Source: an uncultured Caulobacteraceae bacterium (lineage in GTDB: Bacteria; Pseudomonadota; Alphaproteobacteria; Caulobacterales; Caulobacteraceae). From it: 64,000 bases of DNA. Location of the stretch: NCBI GenBank assembly GCA_903872075.1, contig CAIQJF010000040.1:1-64000 (forward strand), written 5' to 3'. Position numbers and translations under genes: made by a program. The number at the start of each line of letters is the position of its first letter. Position 1 is the first letter of the stretch. Positions 8,230 to 17,434 of this stretch are shown piece by piece. The notes under the pieces were generated by a model. That model worked only from the letters and a program-made list of their open reading frames with translations. It was not told where the DNA came from and did not search any database.

Positions 8230-8679
8230 TCAGGCCGGCGGCCCCTTCTCCAGCCCGCGCACCAGGATCGACTGAGCCACGAGCAGGCCCAGGCCCGCCC
8301 CGAAGCCGGAGAACGCCCCGGCGGGGGAGACCCCGCCGCCGGCCAGGTGGTGAACCTGCCAGAAAATCAGCCCGGCCACGACGATCAGCAGACCCAGGCC
8401 CACCAGGACCGAGATCACGCTCTGGCCGAAGCCCGTCTGGTAGCTCAGCAGCAGATGCCGCCGCACCGCCTTGCGCGCCGCCGGCACCGTCAGGCTCGCC
8501 ACCAGGACGGCGATCAGATAGCCGCCGGGAAACAGCAGGGTCAGGTTGGCCTTGAACCCATTCGCGCCGGGCAGCACATGCCAGGCGTCCACCGCCACGG
8601 CCGCATAGACCAGCAGACCCGTGGCCAGGACGCTGTCCTGCATGCTGCGGAAGATTCCCCAGGGCGATTTGTCAGCCAT
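8230..8679 (-). CDS. Small integral membrane protein, function unknown
   Basis: This 149-residue protein starts at ATG 8679; a GTG three codons upstream is an alternative. Hydrophobic segments are visible around SVLATGLLVYAAVAVDA, LLFPGGYLIAVLVASL, SVISVLVGLGLLIVVAGLIF and FSGFGAGLGLLVAQSILV, so about four membrane helices are likely, with an Arg/Lys-rich loop (PAARKAVRRHLL) between. No known family is recognised. It converges with the upstream SDR gene and is followed, on its 5' side, by a repeat-filled gap. Confidence 0.65.
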   Translation of the reverse strand: MADKSPWGIFRSMQDSVLATGLLVYAAVAVDAWHVLPGANGFKANLTLLFPGGYLIAVLVASLTVPAARKAVRRHLLLSYQTGFGQSVISVLVGLGLLIVVAGLIFWQVHHLAGGGVSPAGAFSGFGAGLGLLVAQSILVRGLEKGPPA

Positions 8680-8699
8680 CGTTCTCACTCACACTCTGA

Positions 8700-8938
8700 A
8701 GCGCCCCCTCCGGCGCTCCGCGCCACCTCCCCCGCTCCGCAGGGGAGGAGGACCCAACTCCTCCCCCGTTCACGGGGGAGGTGGCCGAGAAGCGGACGGA
8801 GGGGGCGCTCAGGCCAATCCCCCAATCCCCTCCAAACCCACCCATCTCTCCTCCCCCGCTTCGCAGGGTAGGAGTTCGGCTCTCCTCCCCCGTTCACGGG
8901 GGAGGTGTCACCGAAGGTGACGGAGGGGGCGCTCAGCC
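8700..8938. repeat. GC-rich extragenic palindromic repeat cluster
   Basis: The gap between the membrane protein and apt is filled with related GC-rich units. Two nearly identical direct copies (about 8757-8815 and 8880-8938) carry the hairpin core CTCCCCCGTTCACGGGGGAG followed by GGTG and ending GACGGAGGGGGCGCTCA. An inverted relative occupies about 8700-8755 and a shorter one (CCTCCCCCGCTTCGCAGGG) about 8850-8870. The pattern is that of a dispersed extragenic palindrome rather than a gene. Possible roles are mRNA end structure or protein binding; none can be shown here. Confidence 0.8.
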
Positions 8939-8942
8939 CCCC

Positions 8943-9470
8943 CTAATGCCCCTCGAAACTCACCAGGGTCGAGACCTTCACCCCCGCCGCCCGCAGACGG
9001 TCGGCGCCGCCCAGTTCCGGCAGGTCGATGACGAAAGCCGCGGCCACGATCTCCGCCCCGGCCTGGGTGAGGAGGTCGATCGCCGCCAGGGCCGTGCCGC
9101 CGGTGGCGATCAGGTCGTCGACCAGCACCACCTTCTCGCCGGGATGGACCGCGTCCAGGTGCATCTCGATGATGTCGGTGCCGTACTCTAGGGCATATTC
9201 CACCGCCCGGGTCTTGTGCGGCAGCTTGCCCTTCTTGCGCAGGGGGATGAAGCCGGCCGAGAGCTGGTGCGCGACGGCCCCGCCCAGGATGAAGCCGCGC
9301 GCCTCGATCCCCGCCACCTTGTCGAGCTTCAGCCCCGCGAAGGGCTGCACCAGCTCGTCCACCGACCGGCGGAAGGCCTTGGCGTCGGCCAGCAGGGTGG
9401 TGATGTCGCGGAACATGATCCCCGCCTTGGGATAGTCCGGGATCGTCCGAATGGAATCGCGCAGGTTCAT
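8943..9470 (-). CDS. apt: Adenine phosphoribosyltransferase
   Basis: The 175-residue product has the standard Apt length and sequence: [18 protein letters not shown] at the start, the [10 protein letters not shown] segment, [10 protein letters not shown] in the flexible loop and the PRPP-binding [13 protein letters not shown] near residue 125. It converts adenine plus PRPP to AMP in the cytoplasm. The gene lies on the same strand as mtnP at 10320-11210; MtnP releases adenine from methylthioadenosine, so the two genes make a short adenine-salvage neighbourhood. Confidence 0.97.
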   Translation of the reverse strand: MNLRDSIRTIPDYPKAGIMFRDITTLLADAKAFRRSVDELVQPFAGLKLDKVAGIEARGFILGGAVAHQLSAGFIPLRKKGKLPHKTRAVEYALEYGTDIIEMHLDAVHPGEKVVLVDDLIATGGTALAAIDLLTQAGAEIVAAAFVIDLPELGGADRLRAAGVKVSTLVSFEGH

Positions 9471-9512
9471 GTGGGGGTCCAGCTGTCTGAGCCCCGGGGT
9501 CTAAGCCAGAGG

Positions 9513-9548
9513 GAGCCCGGCGCGAAGCCGAAAGCCGCGCCTGGGCTC
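9513..9548 (-). terminator. Stem-loop after the mtnP-hydrolase operon
   Basis: Arms GAGCCC-g-GCGCG and CGCGC-ct-GGGCTC pair across an 11-base loop, just downstream of the hydrolase stop at 9566 on the minus strand. No T-run follows, so it may be a processing or weak termination hairpin. Confidence 0.4.
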
Positions 9549-9565
9549 AGGTTTTGCCTGCGATC

Positions 9566-10330
9566 CTAGTCCAGGAACGCCAGAAGCGCCGCGGCCGTGG
9601 CCTCGGGCGCCTCCACCGCCGGCAGATGGCCGCAGCCGGGCAGGACGCGGAACGCCAGACCCTTGGCCGCCGTGGCCAGCCGGCGGCCCTGCTCCAGGGT
9701 GTGGATCCGGTCGTGCTCGCCCCACAGGATCAGGGCGTGGGCCACCACCTCCCGGTCCGGCGCCGGCCCCAGGGCGCAGCGGCGCGCCAGGGTGACGATG
9801 GCGTTGTTGGCCTGGCAGGCGGCGACAAATCGGTCGGTGAGGATCGCCGGATCGGCGACCATCTGCGTCAGGCGCTCGCGGCTGAACAGGACGGAGGGCT
9901 TGCCGCCGGTGACGCCGGCGCCCGGCCGCACCCGGGCCAGGACCTGCTCGACCAGGCCGGGCAGGAACCCGCCATTGATCATCACCAGGCCGCGGGTGCG
10001 GTAGTGGTGGGCCCCGCCATAGGCCCGGGCCAGGGACGCCCCGAAATCGGTCCCCACCAGGATCACATCCTCCAGGCTCAGAGCCGTCCGGACGCTATCC
10101 AGCCATTGGACCAGGGCCAGCCAGTTCGGCCGCTTCAGCGCCGCGCTCCGGCCGAAGCCGGGCAGGTCGGGGGCGATGACGTCATAACGCTCGGCCAGGC
10201 GATCCCACAGTCCCGACCAATGCAGCTCCGCATCGCCCATGCCGCCGTGCAGCAGGATCAGGGGGCGTCCGGCGCCGCCGCGCCAGCAGCGCACCGCCCC
10301 GGTCGGCAGGGTCAGGATCTCAGATCGCAT
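9566..10330 (-). CDS. Alpha/beta hydrolase with Asp at the nucleophile position
   Basis: A 254-residue alpha/beta hydrolase: oxyanion region LILLHGGMGDAELHW, strand and loop IAPDLPGFGRSAAL, nucleophile elbow ILVGTDFGASLARAYGG, acid region LWGEHDRIHTLEQG and catalytic His in LPGCGHLPAVEAP. The elbow is G-T-D-F-G, so the nucleophile appears to be Asp rather than Ser. Asp is used by haloalkane dehalogenases and epoxide hydrolases, which usually have DWG. The start overlaps the mtnP stop by 11 bases, indicating co-transcription with adenine salvage, but a functional link is not evident. Confidence 0.82.
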   Translation of the reverse strand: MRSEILTLPTGAVRCWRGGAGRPLILLHGGMGDAELHWSGLWDRLAERYDVIAPDLPGFGRSAALKRPNWLALVQWLDSVRTALSLEDVILVGTDFGASLARAYGGAHHYRTRGLVMINGGFLPGLVEQVLARVRPGAGVTGGKPSVLFSRERLTQMVADPAILTDRFVAACQANNAIVTLARRCALGPAPDREVVAHALILWGEHDRIHTLEQGRRLATAAKGLAFRVLPGCGHLPAVEAPEATAAALLAFLD

Positions 10331-11210
10331 GGGCCGGTCTCCCTACGCCGAGGGCCCGGCCGGCCACCGCCGCCAGTTTGTCGATCATCGCCCGATCGCG
10401 GGCCTCGGGGGCGGTGATCAGGGCGAAGTCCAGGCAGCTGTCGATGGGGGAGGCCTCACGATGGTCGGGAAGAGCCCGGGCAAGATGGGCGATCAGGTTG
10501 CGGGCCAGTCCGGCGTTGGCCGCCAGCACCGCCTGGATGTGAGACACTTCCACCGGCGCCACCGCCTCCCGCCAACAATCGTAGTCGGTCACCATGGCCA
10601 CTGAAGCGTAGGGCAGTTCCGCCTCCCGCGCCAGCTTGGCCTCCGGCATGTTGGTCATGCCGATCACATCGCAGCCCCACGACCGGTAGAGCGCACTCTC
10701 CGCCTCGGTGGAAAACTGCGGGCCCTCCATGGCCAGATAGCAGCCGCCCTCGACGATCCGCGCGCCGGCGGCGCGGCCGGCGGCCAGGGCCAGGGCGGAC
10801 AGGCGCGGGCAGACCGGATGGGCCATGGAGACGTGCGCCACCAGCCCTGGGCCGAAGAAGCTCTTCTCGCGGGCGAAGGTGCGGTCGATGAACTGATCCA
10901 CCACCACGAAGTCGCCGGGCGCCAGGGACTCGCGCAGCGATCCCACGGCCGAGAGCGAGAGGATGTCGGTGCAGCCGGCCCGCTTGAGGATGTCGATATT
11001 GGCGCGGGCGTTGACCGCGCTCGGCGGCAGGCGGTGGCCGCGTCCATGGCGGGGCAGGAACACCAGGGTGACGGCGCCGAGACGGCCCGTCAGCACCTCA
11101 TCTGAGGGCTCGCCGAAGGCGCTCTCGATGCGGACCCACCGGGGATGCTCCAGACCCTCGATGTCATAGAGCCCCGATCCCCCGATCACGCCGAGGACCC
11201 AAGATGTCAT
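10320..11210 (-). CDS. mtnP: S-methyl-5'-thioadenosine phosphorylase
   Basis: The product of 296 residues starts at ATG 11210, preceded by a GGAG site 8 bases away; a longer in-frame extension to 11306 lacks support. MTAP/PNP features are LGVIGGSGLYDIEGLE at the N-terminus, the phosphate region FLPRHGRGHRLPPSAVNARA, EGGCYLAMEGPQFSTEAES, and the purine/ribose part GMTNMPEAKLAREAELPYAS and VTDYDCW. It phosphorolyses methylthioadenosine to adenine and methylthioribose-1-phosphate, feeding methionine and adenine salvage (compare apt nearby). It is divergent from the exported protein at 11327. Confidence 0.93.
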   Translation of the reverse strand: MTSWVLGVIGGSGLYDIEGLEHPRWVRIESAFGEPSDEVLTGRLGAVTLVFLPRHGRGHRLPPSAVNARANIDILKRAGCTDILSLSAVGSLRESLAPGDFVVVDQFIDRTFAREKSFFGPGLVAHVSMAHPVCPRLSALALAAGRAAGARIVEGGCYLAMEGPQFSTEAESALYRSWGCDVIGMTNMPEAKLAREAELPYASVAMVTDYDCWREAVAPVEVSHIQAVLAANAGLARNLIAHLARALPDHREASPIDSCLDFALITAPEARDRAMIDKLAAVAGRALGVGRPAHAI

Positions 11211-11326
11211 GCGCTCGTCTCCAACTTCGGGGGCTATATGGCGGCAATTCAGCCGGTTGGCCATTGCGCATCGGCCATGACCGGAAGAATACGACGGGGC
11301 CGTCAAGAGGGGCGAAGTCGCGCGAA

Positions 11327-12142
11327 ATGTTGAGCAATTGGTCCAGGCTCGCCCGGCCCGGCGTCGTCGCCGCGGCCCTGCTGGCCGCCGTCGCGGCCGG
11401 CGCCGCGCGGGCCGGCGAGACGCGCTGCTGGATCGACCACGGCGCCCTGGTGGTCCCGGCGGCCTTCGGCGACATCGCCGGTGATTTCATCCTCGATCTG
11501 GCGGCGCCGGGCGGTCTGCTGCACGTCACGCGCGCCGGCATGGCCGGTCATGAGGAGCCTGCGGTGACCGCGCCGCTCCGCCTGGCCGGGGCGACCTTTC
11601 CGGCCGTCACCTTGACCGTCGCCGATCTCGACGCCCGGACCCGGCCCTTCGGGACCGTGATCAATGGCGTCATCGGCGCCGACGCGCTGAGAGCCTATGT
11701 GGTCGAGCTCAATCCCGACCCGTGCCGTCTTCGCCTCGTTCCAGCGGCTCCCGCGCGGGCGCCGGCGCGGGGCGCGCTGAGGCTCACCGTGACGGCGCTG
11801 AACGGGCGGCCCACCGTCCAGGCGAGCGTCACTGACGGCGTGCGGATCCGCGCGGGCGGCTTCGCCCTGGGCACCGGCGCGTGGGAGAGCACCGTGGTGA
11901 AGGCCCGGCTGGCCCGTCCCGCGCCCACAGCGTCAGGACCTGTCCCGCCGTCCTCCCGGCTGCGGGGGGTGGAAGTGGCGGGGACGTTGTTCGAGCAGGT
12001 TCCGGCCCGTCCCGACGCCCAGGCGCCCGGTTCTGACGATGCGGCGCTCGGCGTGATCGGCCTGTCGGTCTGGAGCCACTGGCGGCTGCGCCTGGATCAG
12101 ACGAACGGCGTTCTGGACCTGACTCCCGCCCAAAGAAAATGA
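11327..12142 (+). CDS. Exported protein with degenerate retropepsin-like region
   Basis: Starting at ATG 11327 gives 271 residues with a clear Sec signal peptide (MLSNWSRLARPGVVAAALLA, cut near AARA-GET). The mature part has strand patterns such as GDFILDLAAPGGLLHVT and GTVINGVIGADALRAYVVEL, reminiscent of bacterial retropepsin-like proteins, but the usual D-T/S-G active site is replaced by LDLAAPGG, so protease activity is doubtful. A second half (GGFALGTGAWEST to ALGVIGLSVW) may repeat the fold, ending in LRLDQTNGVLDL. The upstream start at 11204 would overlap mtnP and is not preferred. The gene converges with petC. Function unknown. Confidence 0.6.
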   Translation: MLSNWSRLARPGVVAAALLAAVAAGAARAGETRCWIDHGALVVPAAFGDIAGDFILDLAAPGGLLHVTRAGMAGHEEPAVTAPLRLAGATFPAVTLTVADLDARTRPFGTVINGVIGADALRAYVVELNPDPCRLRLVPAAPARAPARGALRLTVTALNGRPTVQASVTDGVRIRAGGFALGTGAWESTVVKARLARPAPTASGPVPPSSRLRGVEVAGTLFEQVPARPDAQAPGSDDAALGVIGLSVWSHWRLRLDQTNGVLDLTPAQRK

Positions 12143-12161
12143 CCCGGGGCGGAACCCCGGG
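12136..12161 (-). terminator. Probable terminator of petABC
   Basis: A perfect 7-bp stem CCCGGGG/CCCCGGG (12143-12149 with 12155-12161) lies 37 bases past the petC stop. On the minus strand it is followed by TCATTTTCTTT, a T-rich tract as in intrinsic terminators. It also separates petC from the convergent exported-protein gene. Confidence 0.65.
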
Positions 12162-12197
12162 CCATTCTGTATTTCCAGTCGTGGAGGGCGGCGCCGG

Positions 12198-13052
12198 TCA
12201 GTGACCGACGTTGCGCCACACCTGCCGGTAGCTGCCGTACAGCAGGCCGGAGAGGATGAAGAGGAAGATGATGACCGACAGGCCCATCTTCTTGCGCTCT
12301 TCCATTTTGGGGTCCGAGGCCCATTGCAGGAAGGCGGAGATGTCCTTGGCTTCCTGATCGACGGAGGCCTTGGTGCCGTCGTCATAGGTCACCCGGTCGG
12401 CGATCAGCGGCGGGGGCATGGCGATGAAGCCGCCCACGGGGGTCTTGTGCGGGTTGCCCTTGTAGTAGGAGCTGACGTCGCCGTTCATCCACGGATCGTA
12501 GTACTTGCCATCGGGCACCGTCAGGCCGGCCGGAGAGTCGGTCCCGTCGCCGGTGACCACCGAATAGACATAGCGCGCGCCGCCTTCGCGGGCCGCCACC
12601 AGCAGAGACATGTCCGGCGGCGCCGCGCCGCCGTTGGCCGCGCGGGCGGCGGCGGTGTTGGCGAAGGGCGGCACGAAATAGTCCGCCGGGGTGCCCGGAC
12701 GCTTGATGGCGTCGCCGCTGTCGCTGTCGATATCGGCGACCTGATAATCCTTGGCGATCGCCTTCACGACCGGATTATCGTTCGGGTTGGGGTACTTGGG
12801 GTTCCAGAACGGACCGCCCGGGTCGCCCAGGTTACGGAAGGCGATCATGCTCAGCGAGTGGCAGGACGAGCAGACTTCCTTGTAGACCTTGAAGCCGCGC
12901 TGCAGCTGGGCCTGGTCGTACTGACCGAAGGGACCCTCGAACGACCAGTGGACGTCCTTCAGAGGGGCCTGGGTGCTCGCGGCCTGGGCTGCCGGAGCGC
13001 CCATGCCGAGAAGTCCCGCGAGCGTCGCCGCGGCGAGGAGTTTGCGCAGCAT
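12198..13052 (-). CDS. petC: Cytochrome c1 of the bc1 complex
   Basis: The 284-residue product begins at ATG 13052 with a signal peptide (MLRKLLAAATLAGLLGMGAP...AQA). The heme c site is CSSCH at about residues 61-65 and the sixth ligand Met is in GGFIAMPPPLIADRV. A single C-terminal anchor (MGLSVIIFLFILSGLLYGSY) fixes it to the inner membrane with the heme domain in the periplasm. It passes electrons from the Rieske centre to a soluble or membrane cytochrome c. It is the last gene of petABC, 5 bases after petB. Confidence 0.96.
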   Translation of the reverse strand: MLRKLLAAATLAGLLGMGAPAAQAASTQAPLKDVHWSFEGPFGQYDQAQLQRGFKVYKEVCSSCHSLSMIAFRNLGDPGGPFWNPKYPNPNDNPVVKAIAKDYQVADIDSDSGDAIKRPGTPADYFVPPFANTAAARAANGGAAPPDMSLLVAAREGGARYVYSVVTGDGTDSPAGLTVPDGKYYDPWMNGDVSSYYKGNPHKTPVGGFIAMPPPLIADRVTYDDGTKASVDQEAKDISAFLQWASDPKMEERKKMGLSVIIFLFILSGLLYGSYRQVWRNVGH

Positions 13053-13057
13053 CGATC

Positions 13058-14380
13058 TCAACCCTTCGTTTCGGGAGCGGCCGCGGCGCCAGCCGGCGCG
13101 CCGGCCGGGTGCGACAGCACGGGCGTGTACAGGGAGTCCGGCACCGGCAGCGGCGTCTCGGTGAGACCGAGGACCGGGGTGATGACCAGGAAGTAGGCGA
13201 AATAGTAGAGCGCCGAGATGCGGCTCAGCCAGGTGACGCTGTTGATGTCGTAGTCGATCAGCACCGGGCCTTCGAAGCCGTGGATGATCTGGCCATCCGG
13301 CTCCTGACCGCCGCACCAGCCCAGGGCCGCGCAGGCGACGACCCAGAAGAAGAAGAAGGTGCGATAGGTCGGGCGGTAGCGCATGGAGCGCACCTTGGAG
13401 GTGTCCAGCCACGGCAGGGCGAAGAGCACGCCGAGCGCGCCGGCCAGGGCGACGACGCCCAGCAGCTTGTCCGGCACCGCCCGCAGGATGGCGTAGAACG
13501 GCAGCAGGTACCATTCCGGCACGATGTGGGCGGGGGTCTGCAGCGGGTTGGCGGCGACCGAGTTGTCCACCTTACCCATGGCTTCGGGCAGATAGAACAC
13601 GAACACCGCGAACATGATCATGAAGACCGAAATCGCGAACAGGTCCTTCACCGTATAGAACGGATGGAAGGGAAGGGTGTCGGACTTGCTCTTCACTTCC
13701 ACGCCGGTGGGATTGGCGTTGCCCGGCACGTGCAGAGCCCAGATGTGCAGCGCCACCACGGCGGCGATCACGAAGGGCAGCAGGTAGTGCAGGGAGAAGA
13801 AGCGGTTCAGGGTCGGGGAGTCCACCGCATAACCGCCCCAGAGCAGGGTGGTGATGGTGTCGCCGACCACCGGAATGGCGCCGAGCACGTTGGTGATGAC
13901 CTTGGCGGCCCAGAAGCTCATCTGACCCCAGGGCAGGACGTAGCCCATGAAGGCCGTCACAACCATGAGGAAGTAGATCACGCAGCCGAGCAGCCAGAGC
14001 ACTTCGCGCGGCGCCTTGTAGGAGCCGTAGTAGAGGCCGCGAAGGATGTGCAGGTAGACGGCCAGGAAGAACATCGAGGCGCCGTTGGCGTGCAGCCCGC
14101 GGATCAGCCAGCCGTAGTTCACATCGCGCATGATGCCGCGGTTGACGGAGATGAAAGCCCCCGCGCCGCTGGTGTCATAGTGCATGGCCAGAACGATGCC
14201 GGTCACGATCTGCACGACCAGGCAGAAGGCCAGGATGCCGCCGAAGGTGTACCAGTAGTTCAGGTTGCGGGGCGTCGGGAACGACATGAGGTCGGCGCCG
14301 AAGCGGATGATCGGCAGGCGCGAATCGAGCCAGCGCTCGATGGCGGTGCCGGGCTTGTAGGTGCTGGGATGGTCACTCAT
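13058..14380 (-). CDS. petB: Cytochrome b of the bc1 complex
   Basis: A 440-residue polytopic protein with family hallmarks: [20 protein letters not shown], the heme-ligand pattern [14 protein letters not shown] and [35 protein letters not shown] with its Qo-site region, and the [16 protein letters not shown] motif (PEWY, Qo site). It oxidises ubiquinol and carries electrons across the membrane to the Qi site. It contains the fused b6/subunit IV arrangement expected in proteobacteria. Only 6 bases separate it from petA and 5 from petC. Confidence 0.97.
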   Translation of the reverse strand: MSDHPSTYKPGTAIERWLDSRLPIIRFGADLMSFPTPRNLNYWYTFGGILAFCLVVQIVTGIVLAMHYDTSGAGAFISVNRGIMRDVNYGWLIRGLHANGASMFFLAVYLHILRGLYYGSYKAPREVLWLLGCVIYFLMVVTAFMGYVLPWGQMSFWAAKVITNVLGAIPVVGDTITTLLWGGYAVDSPTLNRFFSLHYLLPFVIAAVVALHIWALHVPGNANPTGVEVKSKSDTLPFHPFYTVKDLFAISVFMIMFAVFVFYLPEAMGKVDNSVAANPLQTPAHIVPEWYLLPFYAILRAVPDKLLGVVALAGALGVLFALPWLDTSKVRSMRYRPTYRTFFFFWVVACAALGWCGGQEPDGQIIHGFEGPVLIDYDINSVTWLSRISALYYFAYFLVITPVLGLTETPLPVPDSLYTPVLSHPAGAPAGAAAAPETKG

Positions 14381-14386
14381 CGCGGT

Positions 14387-14938
14387 CTAGCCAATCTTCA
14401 CTTTGGTGGCGCTGAGGAATGAATACTCCGGCAGTTCGAGGTTCTTCGGGGCCGGACCCTTCCGGATGCGCGCCGAGGTGTCGTACTGCGAACCGTGGCA
14501 GGGGCAGAGCCAGCCGCCGTATTCGCCCTGGGCGAAGGTGGGCACGCAGCCGAGGTGGGTGCAGCTGGCCAGGACGATCAGCCATTCCTCATGACCGGCC
14601 TTCACCCGCGACGCGTCGGTCGCCGGATCCTTCATCGAAGCCGTGTCGTCGGCCTTGGCCGTGGCGATTTCCTTGGGCGTGCGGTGACGGATGAACACCG
14701 GCTGCTTGCGCCAGGAGATCGTCACCTGCTGTCCCAGGGCGACCTTGCTCAGGTCGTACTCCAGGGAGGCCAGGGCCCGCGTGTCGGCGGCGGGGTTCAG
14801 CTGATCGATCAGCGGCCAGGCCACGGCGGCGATGCCGCCTATGGCCGCGGCGCCCGCGGCAATGTGAATGAAATCGCGGCGACCGGGATCGGCGGGGCCG
14901 TCCGTTTCGGGCGCCGTATGCGCTAGGCTGTCTGCCAC
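14387..14938 (-). CDS. petA: Ubiquinol-cytochrome c reductase Rieske iron-sulfur subunit
   Basis: From GTG 14938 the product is 183 residues, matching family length; an ATG at 14977 would add 13 residues. A Tat-like start (DPGRRDFIHIAAGAAAIGG) doubles as membrane anchor. The 2Fe-2S ligands are in CTHLGC and CPCHGSQYD, with the intervening disulphide cysteines. It takes the first electron from ubiquinol and passes it to cytochrome c1. A GAGGA motif lies 11 bases before the GTG. It heads the petABC operon and is divergent from trmL; the 93 bases between hold both promoters. Confidence 0.94.
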   Translation of the reverse strand: MADSLAHTAPETDGPADPGRRDFIHIAAGAAAIGGIAAVAWPLIDQLNPAADTRALASLEYDLSKVALGQQVTISWRKQPVFIRHRTPKEIATAKADDTASMKDPATDASRVKAGHEEWLIVLASCTHLGCVPTFAQGEYGGWLCPCHGSQYDTSARIRKGPAPKNLELPEYSFLSATKVKIG

Positions 14939-15031
14939 CTTGAAACTAATCCTCGTTTGGTTGGGAGCCCGCACCATAGCGGGCAGCCCATGGGCCACCA
15001 CGACGGTCTCTCTATAGGGGTTCCGCTTAGA

Positions 15032-15484
15032 ATGCGTCTTGCGCTTTTTCAACCAGACATTCCGCAAAACGTTGGTGCGGCCATCCGGTTATCGGCTTGC
15101 CTCAATGTCGGGCTCGACGTGATCGAGCCCTGCGCCTTCCCGTTGAACGACCGTTCGCTCAAGCGCGCGGCCCTCGACTACGGCCCGATCGCGCACATGA
15201 CGCGGCACGATTCCTGGGAGGCTTTCCTGACCACGCTCGTGCCGGGCGCGCGCCTGATCCTGCTCACCACCAAGGGGGACACGCGCTTTCCCGATCTCGA
15301 ATTCCGCCCCGACGACGTCATCCTGATGGGCAAGGAGACCGCCGGCGCGCCGCCGGAAGTTCACGCCGCCGCCGCCATCCGGCTGCGGATTCCCATCTCC
15401 CCCGCCGCGCGGTCTCTGAACGTCGTCACCGCAGCCACACTGGCGCTTGGCGAGGGCCTGCGGCAAAACAGGGCGTTCCCCTGA
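15032..15484 (+). CDS. trmL: tRNA (cytidine/uridine-2'-O-)-methyltransferase TrmL
   Basis: The 150-residue product starts at ATG 15032 (MRLALFQPDIPQNVGAAIRL), a near-perfect TrmL N-terminus; longer upstream starts would run into petA control DNA. SPOUT knot motifs are visible: NVGAAIRLSACLN, DDVILMGKETAGAPPEV and the C-terminal IPISPAARSLNVVTAATLAL, where the S-L-N-V loop binds SAM. It 2'-O-methylates the wobble base 34 of tRNA-Leu species. hemF follows after 18 bases. Confidence 0.93.
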   Translation: MRLALFQPDIPQNVGAAIRLSACLNVGLDVIEPCAFPLNDRSLKRAALDYGPIAHMTRHDSWEAFLTTLVPGARLILLTTKGDTRFPDLEFRPDDVILMGKETAGAPPEVHAAAAIRLRIPISPAARSLNVVTAATLALGEGLRQNRAFP

Positions 15485-15502
15485 TTTGGACGTCCGGAGC
15501 CC

Positions 15503-16378
15503 ATGACAGACAAAGCCCATTTCGATGCGACGCGCGTGACCCGGGCGCGGGCCTGGTTCGATTCCCTGCGCGATTCCCTGGTCGCCGCCTTCCACGCCCT
15601 CGAGGACGCGGCGCCGGCCGATCTCTATCCGGGCGAGCCCGGACGGTTCGAACTCAAGCCCTGGGTGCGCGAAGCCGGCGGCGGCGGGGTGATGGGATTC
15701 CTGCACGGGCGCCTGTTCGAGAAGGTCGGTCTGCACATCAGCGAGGTGCACGGGACCTTTACCCCCGAAATGGCCGCCAGCATGCCGGGCGCCAAGGACG
15801 ATCCCCGATTCGTCGCCACCGGCGTCAGCCTGATCGCCCACATGGTCAATCCTCGCGTGCCGGCGGTGCATATGAACACCCGCTACCTGGCCACCACCAG
15901 CGGCTGGTTCGGCGGCGGCGCCGACCTGACGCCGCTGCTCGACTATCAGCGCCAGCAGGATTTCCCGGACGCCATCGCCTTCCACGCGGCCATGAAGGGC
16001 GCCTGCGATCCGCACCACCCCGACTGGCACGCCAAATACAAGGAAGAGTGCGACCACTATTTCTTCCTGCCCCACCGCAACGAGCCGCGGGGCATCGGCG
16101 GTATCTTCTACGATCGTCACGACAGCGGCGACTGGGAGCGGGACTTCGCCTTCACCCAGGACGTGGGCCGCGCCCTCCTGGGCGTCTATCCGCGCATCGT
16201 GCGGGACCGCATGGCCGAGCCCTGGACCGAGGCCGAGCGCGAGGAACAGCTGATCCGCCGCGGCCGCTATGTGGAGTTCAACCTGCTCTACGATCGCGGC
16301 ACGATGTTCGGCCTCAAGACCGGCGGCAATATCGAGTCGATCCTCTCCTCCATGCCCCCGCAGGTGAAGTGGCCCTAG
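15503..16378 (+). CDS. hemF: Oxygen-dependent coproporphyrinogen III oxidase
   Basis: The 291-residue product has the complete HemF signature: [38 protein letters not shown] (metal/substrate His), the [16 protein letters not shown] region, [18 protein letters not shown] and the end [20 protein letters not shown]. It converts coproporphyrinogen III to protoporphyrinogen IX using O2, an aerobic heme step that fits the nearby cytochrome bc1 genes. It probably shares a transcript with trmL. Its TAG stop overlaps the stop of the convergent acyltransferase gene (shared CTAG at 16375-16378). Confidence 0.97.
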   Translation: MTDKAHFDATRVTRARAWFDSLRDSLVAAFHALEDAAPADLYPGEPGRFELKPWVREAGGGGVMGFLHGRLFEKVGLHISEVHGTFTPEMAASMPGAKDDPRFVATGVSLIAHMVNPRVPAVHMNTRYLATTSGWFGGGADLTPLLDYQRQQDFPDAIAFHAAMKGACDPHHPDWHAKYKEECDHYFFLPHRNEPRGIGGIFYDRHDSGDWERDFAFTQDVGRALLGVYPRIVRDRMAEPWTEAEREEQLIRRGRYVEFNLLYDRGTMFGLKTGGNIESILSSMPPQVKWP

Positions 16379-17433
16379 GCCGGCGCGCCACCGCCCCTCG
16401 AGCGGAGTCGCCGCAGCAGTGGCTTCTCGATGAAGGCCCTGCCAGCCAGACCGGCGGCGGTGGAGGCCGCCAGCGACACGGCCACGAACAGCGTGGGGTT
16501 CGTCCAGCCCAGCGTGTGGGCGACGATGGCCGTTGCCGGAAGGTGCAGCAGATAGATGGCGTAGGAGGCGTCCCCCAGCGCCGATGAGGCCCTGCGAACC
16601 CATGCCGGCAGGCGCAGGCTGACCCCGCCGGTCTCCAGGCAGACCGCCCCCGCGACGGTGAGGAGGGCCGGGACGCCCCACAGCAGCGGTCGCCAGAGTT
16701 CTGTGAAGGCGTGGGTCACGTCCTCCGCGATCCAGACGCCCAGGGCGGCGGCGAGCATGACGCCTCCCCAGAGGGGTCCGGGCTGGCGGCGACGCTCCAC
16801 AAGAAAGCCCAGGCCCGCCCCGGCGGCGAACTGCAGGAGCATGGGGTTGGCCCCGAGGTAGTAGAACGGCTCCGCACAGAGAAACCCGAAGGCCGTGACG
16901 CTCGCCAGGGCGCCGGCGACGATCCGCCCGCGCCAGGCGCGGGGGCAGGCCAGGGCGCCGGCGAAGATCAGGTAGAACAGGGCCTCATAGTCGAGGGTCC
17001 AGCCCGGCGGCAGGGTCGGAAACGGCAGGCCGCGCGGATCGAGATGGGGGATGAAGGCCAGTGACAGGGCCAGATGCGTCCAGCCGGGCCGCACCTCGGG
17101 CAGGAAGGCCGGCCAGACGAGCGCGACGCCGAGCACGCCCAGCGTCGCCAGCCAGTAGAGCGGCGCCACCCGCGTCAGACGCCGCCACAGGAAGTCGCCG
17201 GGGTCCACATCCCGCCCGGCGGTGACGTGCCACATGATGAAGCCGCTGATCACGAAGAACACGTCGACCCCGGCCCGGCCGACCTCGAAGCCGCCGTCGG
17301 CCCACTGCAGGGCGTGATAGGTCGCCACCGCCAGGGCGGCGAGGGCGCGCAGGGCCTGGACCGACACCAGCACCGGCGGCGGTGACGCGCTTGCGCGTGC
17401 CGCTTTGCCGTCGGAGGCCCTATATTGGTTCAT
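16375..17433 (-). CDS. Acyltransferase family 3 membrane protein
   Basis: From ATG 17433 the product is 352 residues with about ten membrane helices. Family features (PF01757) are [20 protein letters not shown] with the conserved His, [35 protein letters not shown] and the late [19 protein letters not shown]. Such proteins O-acylate sugars of exopolysaccharide, lipopolysaccharide or other surface glycans at the inner membrane. Alternative starts exist: the in-frame ATG at 17436, or a GTG near 17370 just before the conserved LRAL block. Its 5' end meets the start of the divergent gene with no gap. Confidence 0.85.
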   Translation of the reverse strand: MNQYRASDGKAARASASPPPVLVSVQALRALAALAVATYHALQWADGGFEVGRAGVDVFFVISGFIMWHVTAGRDVDPGDFLWRRLTRVAPLYWLATLGVLGVALVWPAFLPEVRPGWTHLALSLAFIPHLDPRGLPFPTLPPGWTLDYEALFYLIFAGALACPRAWRGRIVAGALASVTAFGFLCAEPFYYLGANPMLLQFAAGAGLGFLVERRRQPGPLWGGVMLAAALGVWIAEDVTHAFTELWRPLLWGVPALLTVAGAVCLETGGVSLRLPAWVRRASSALGDASYAIYLLHLPATAIVAHTLGWTNPTLFVAVSLAASTAAGLAGRAFIEKPLLRRLRSRGGGAPA

Positions 17434-17434
17434 C

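Noticed and set aside
11211-11326. Possible SAM or adenine riboswitch before mtnP
   Set aside because: The 116-base divergent gap shows no conserved riboswitch core or expression-platform hairpin.
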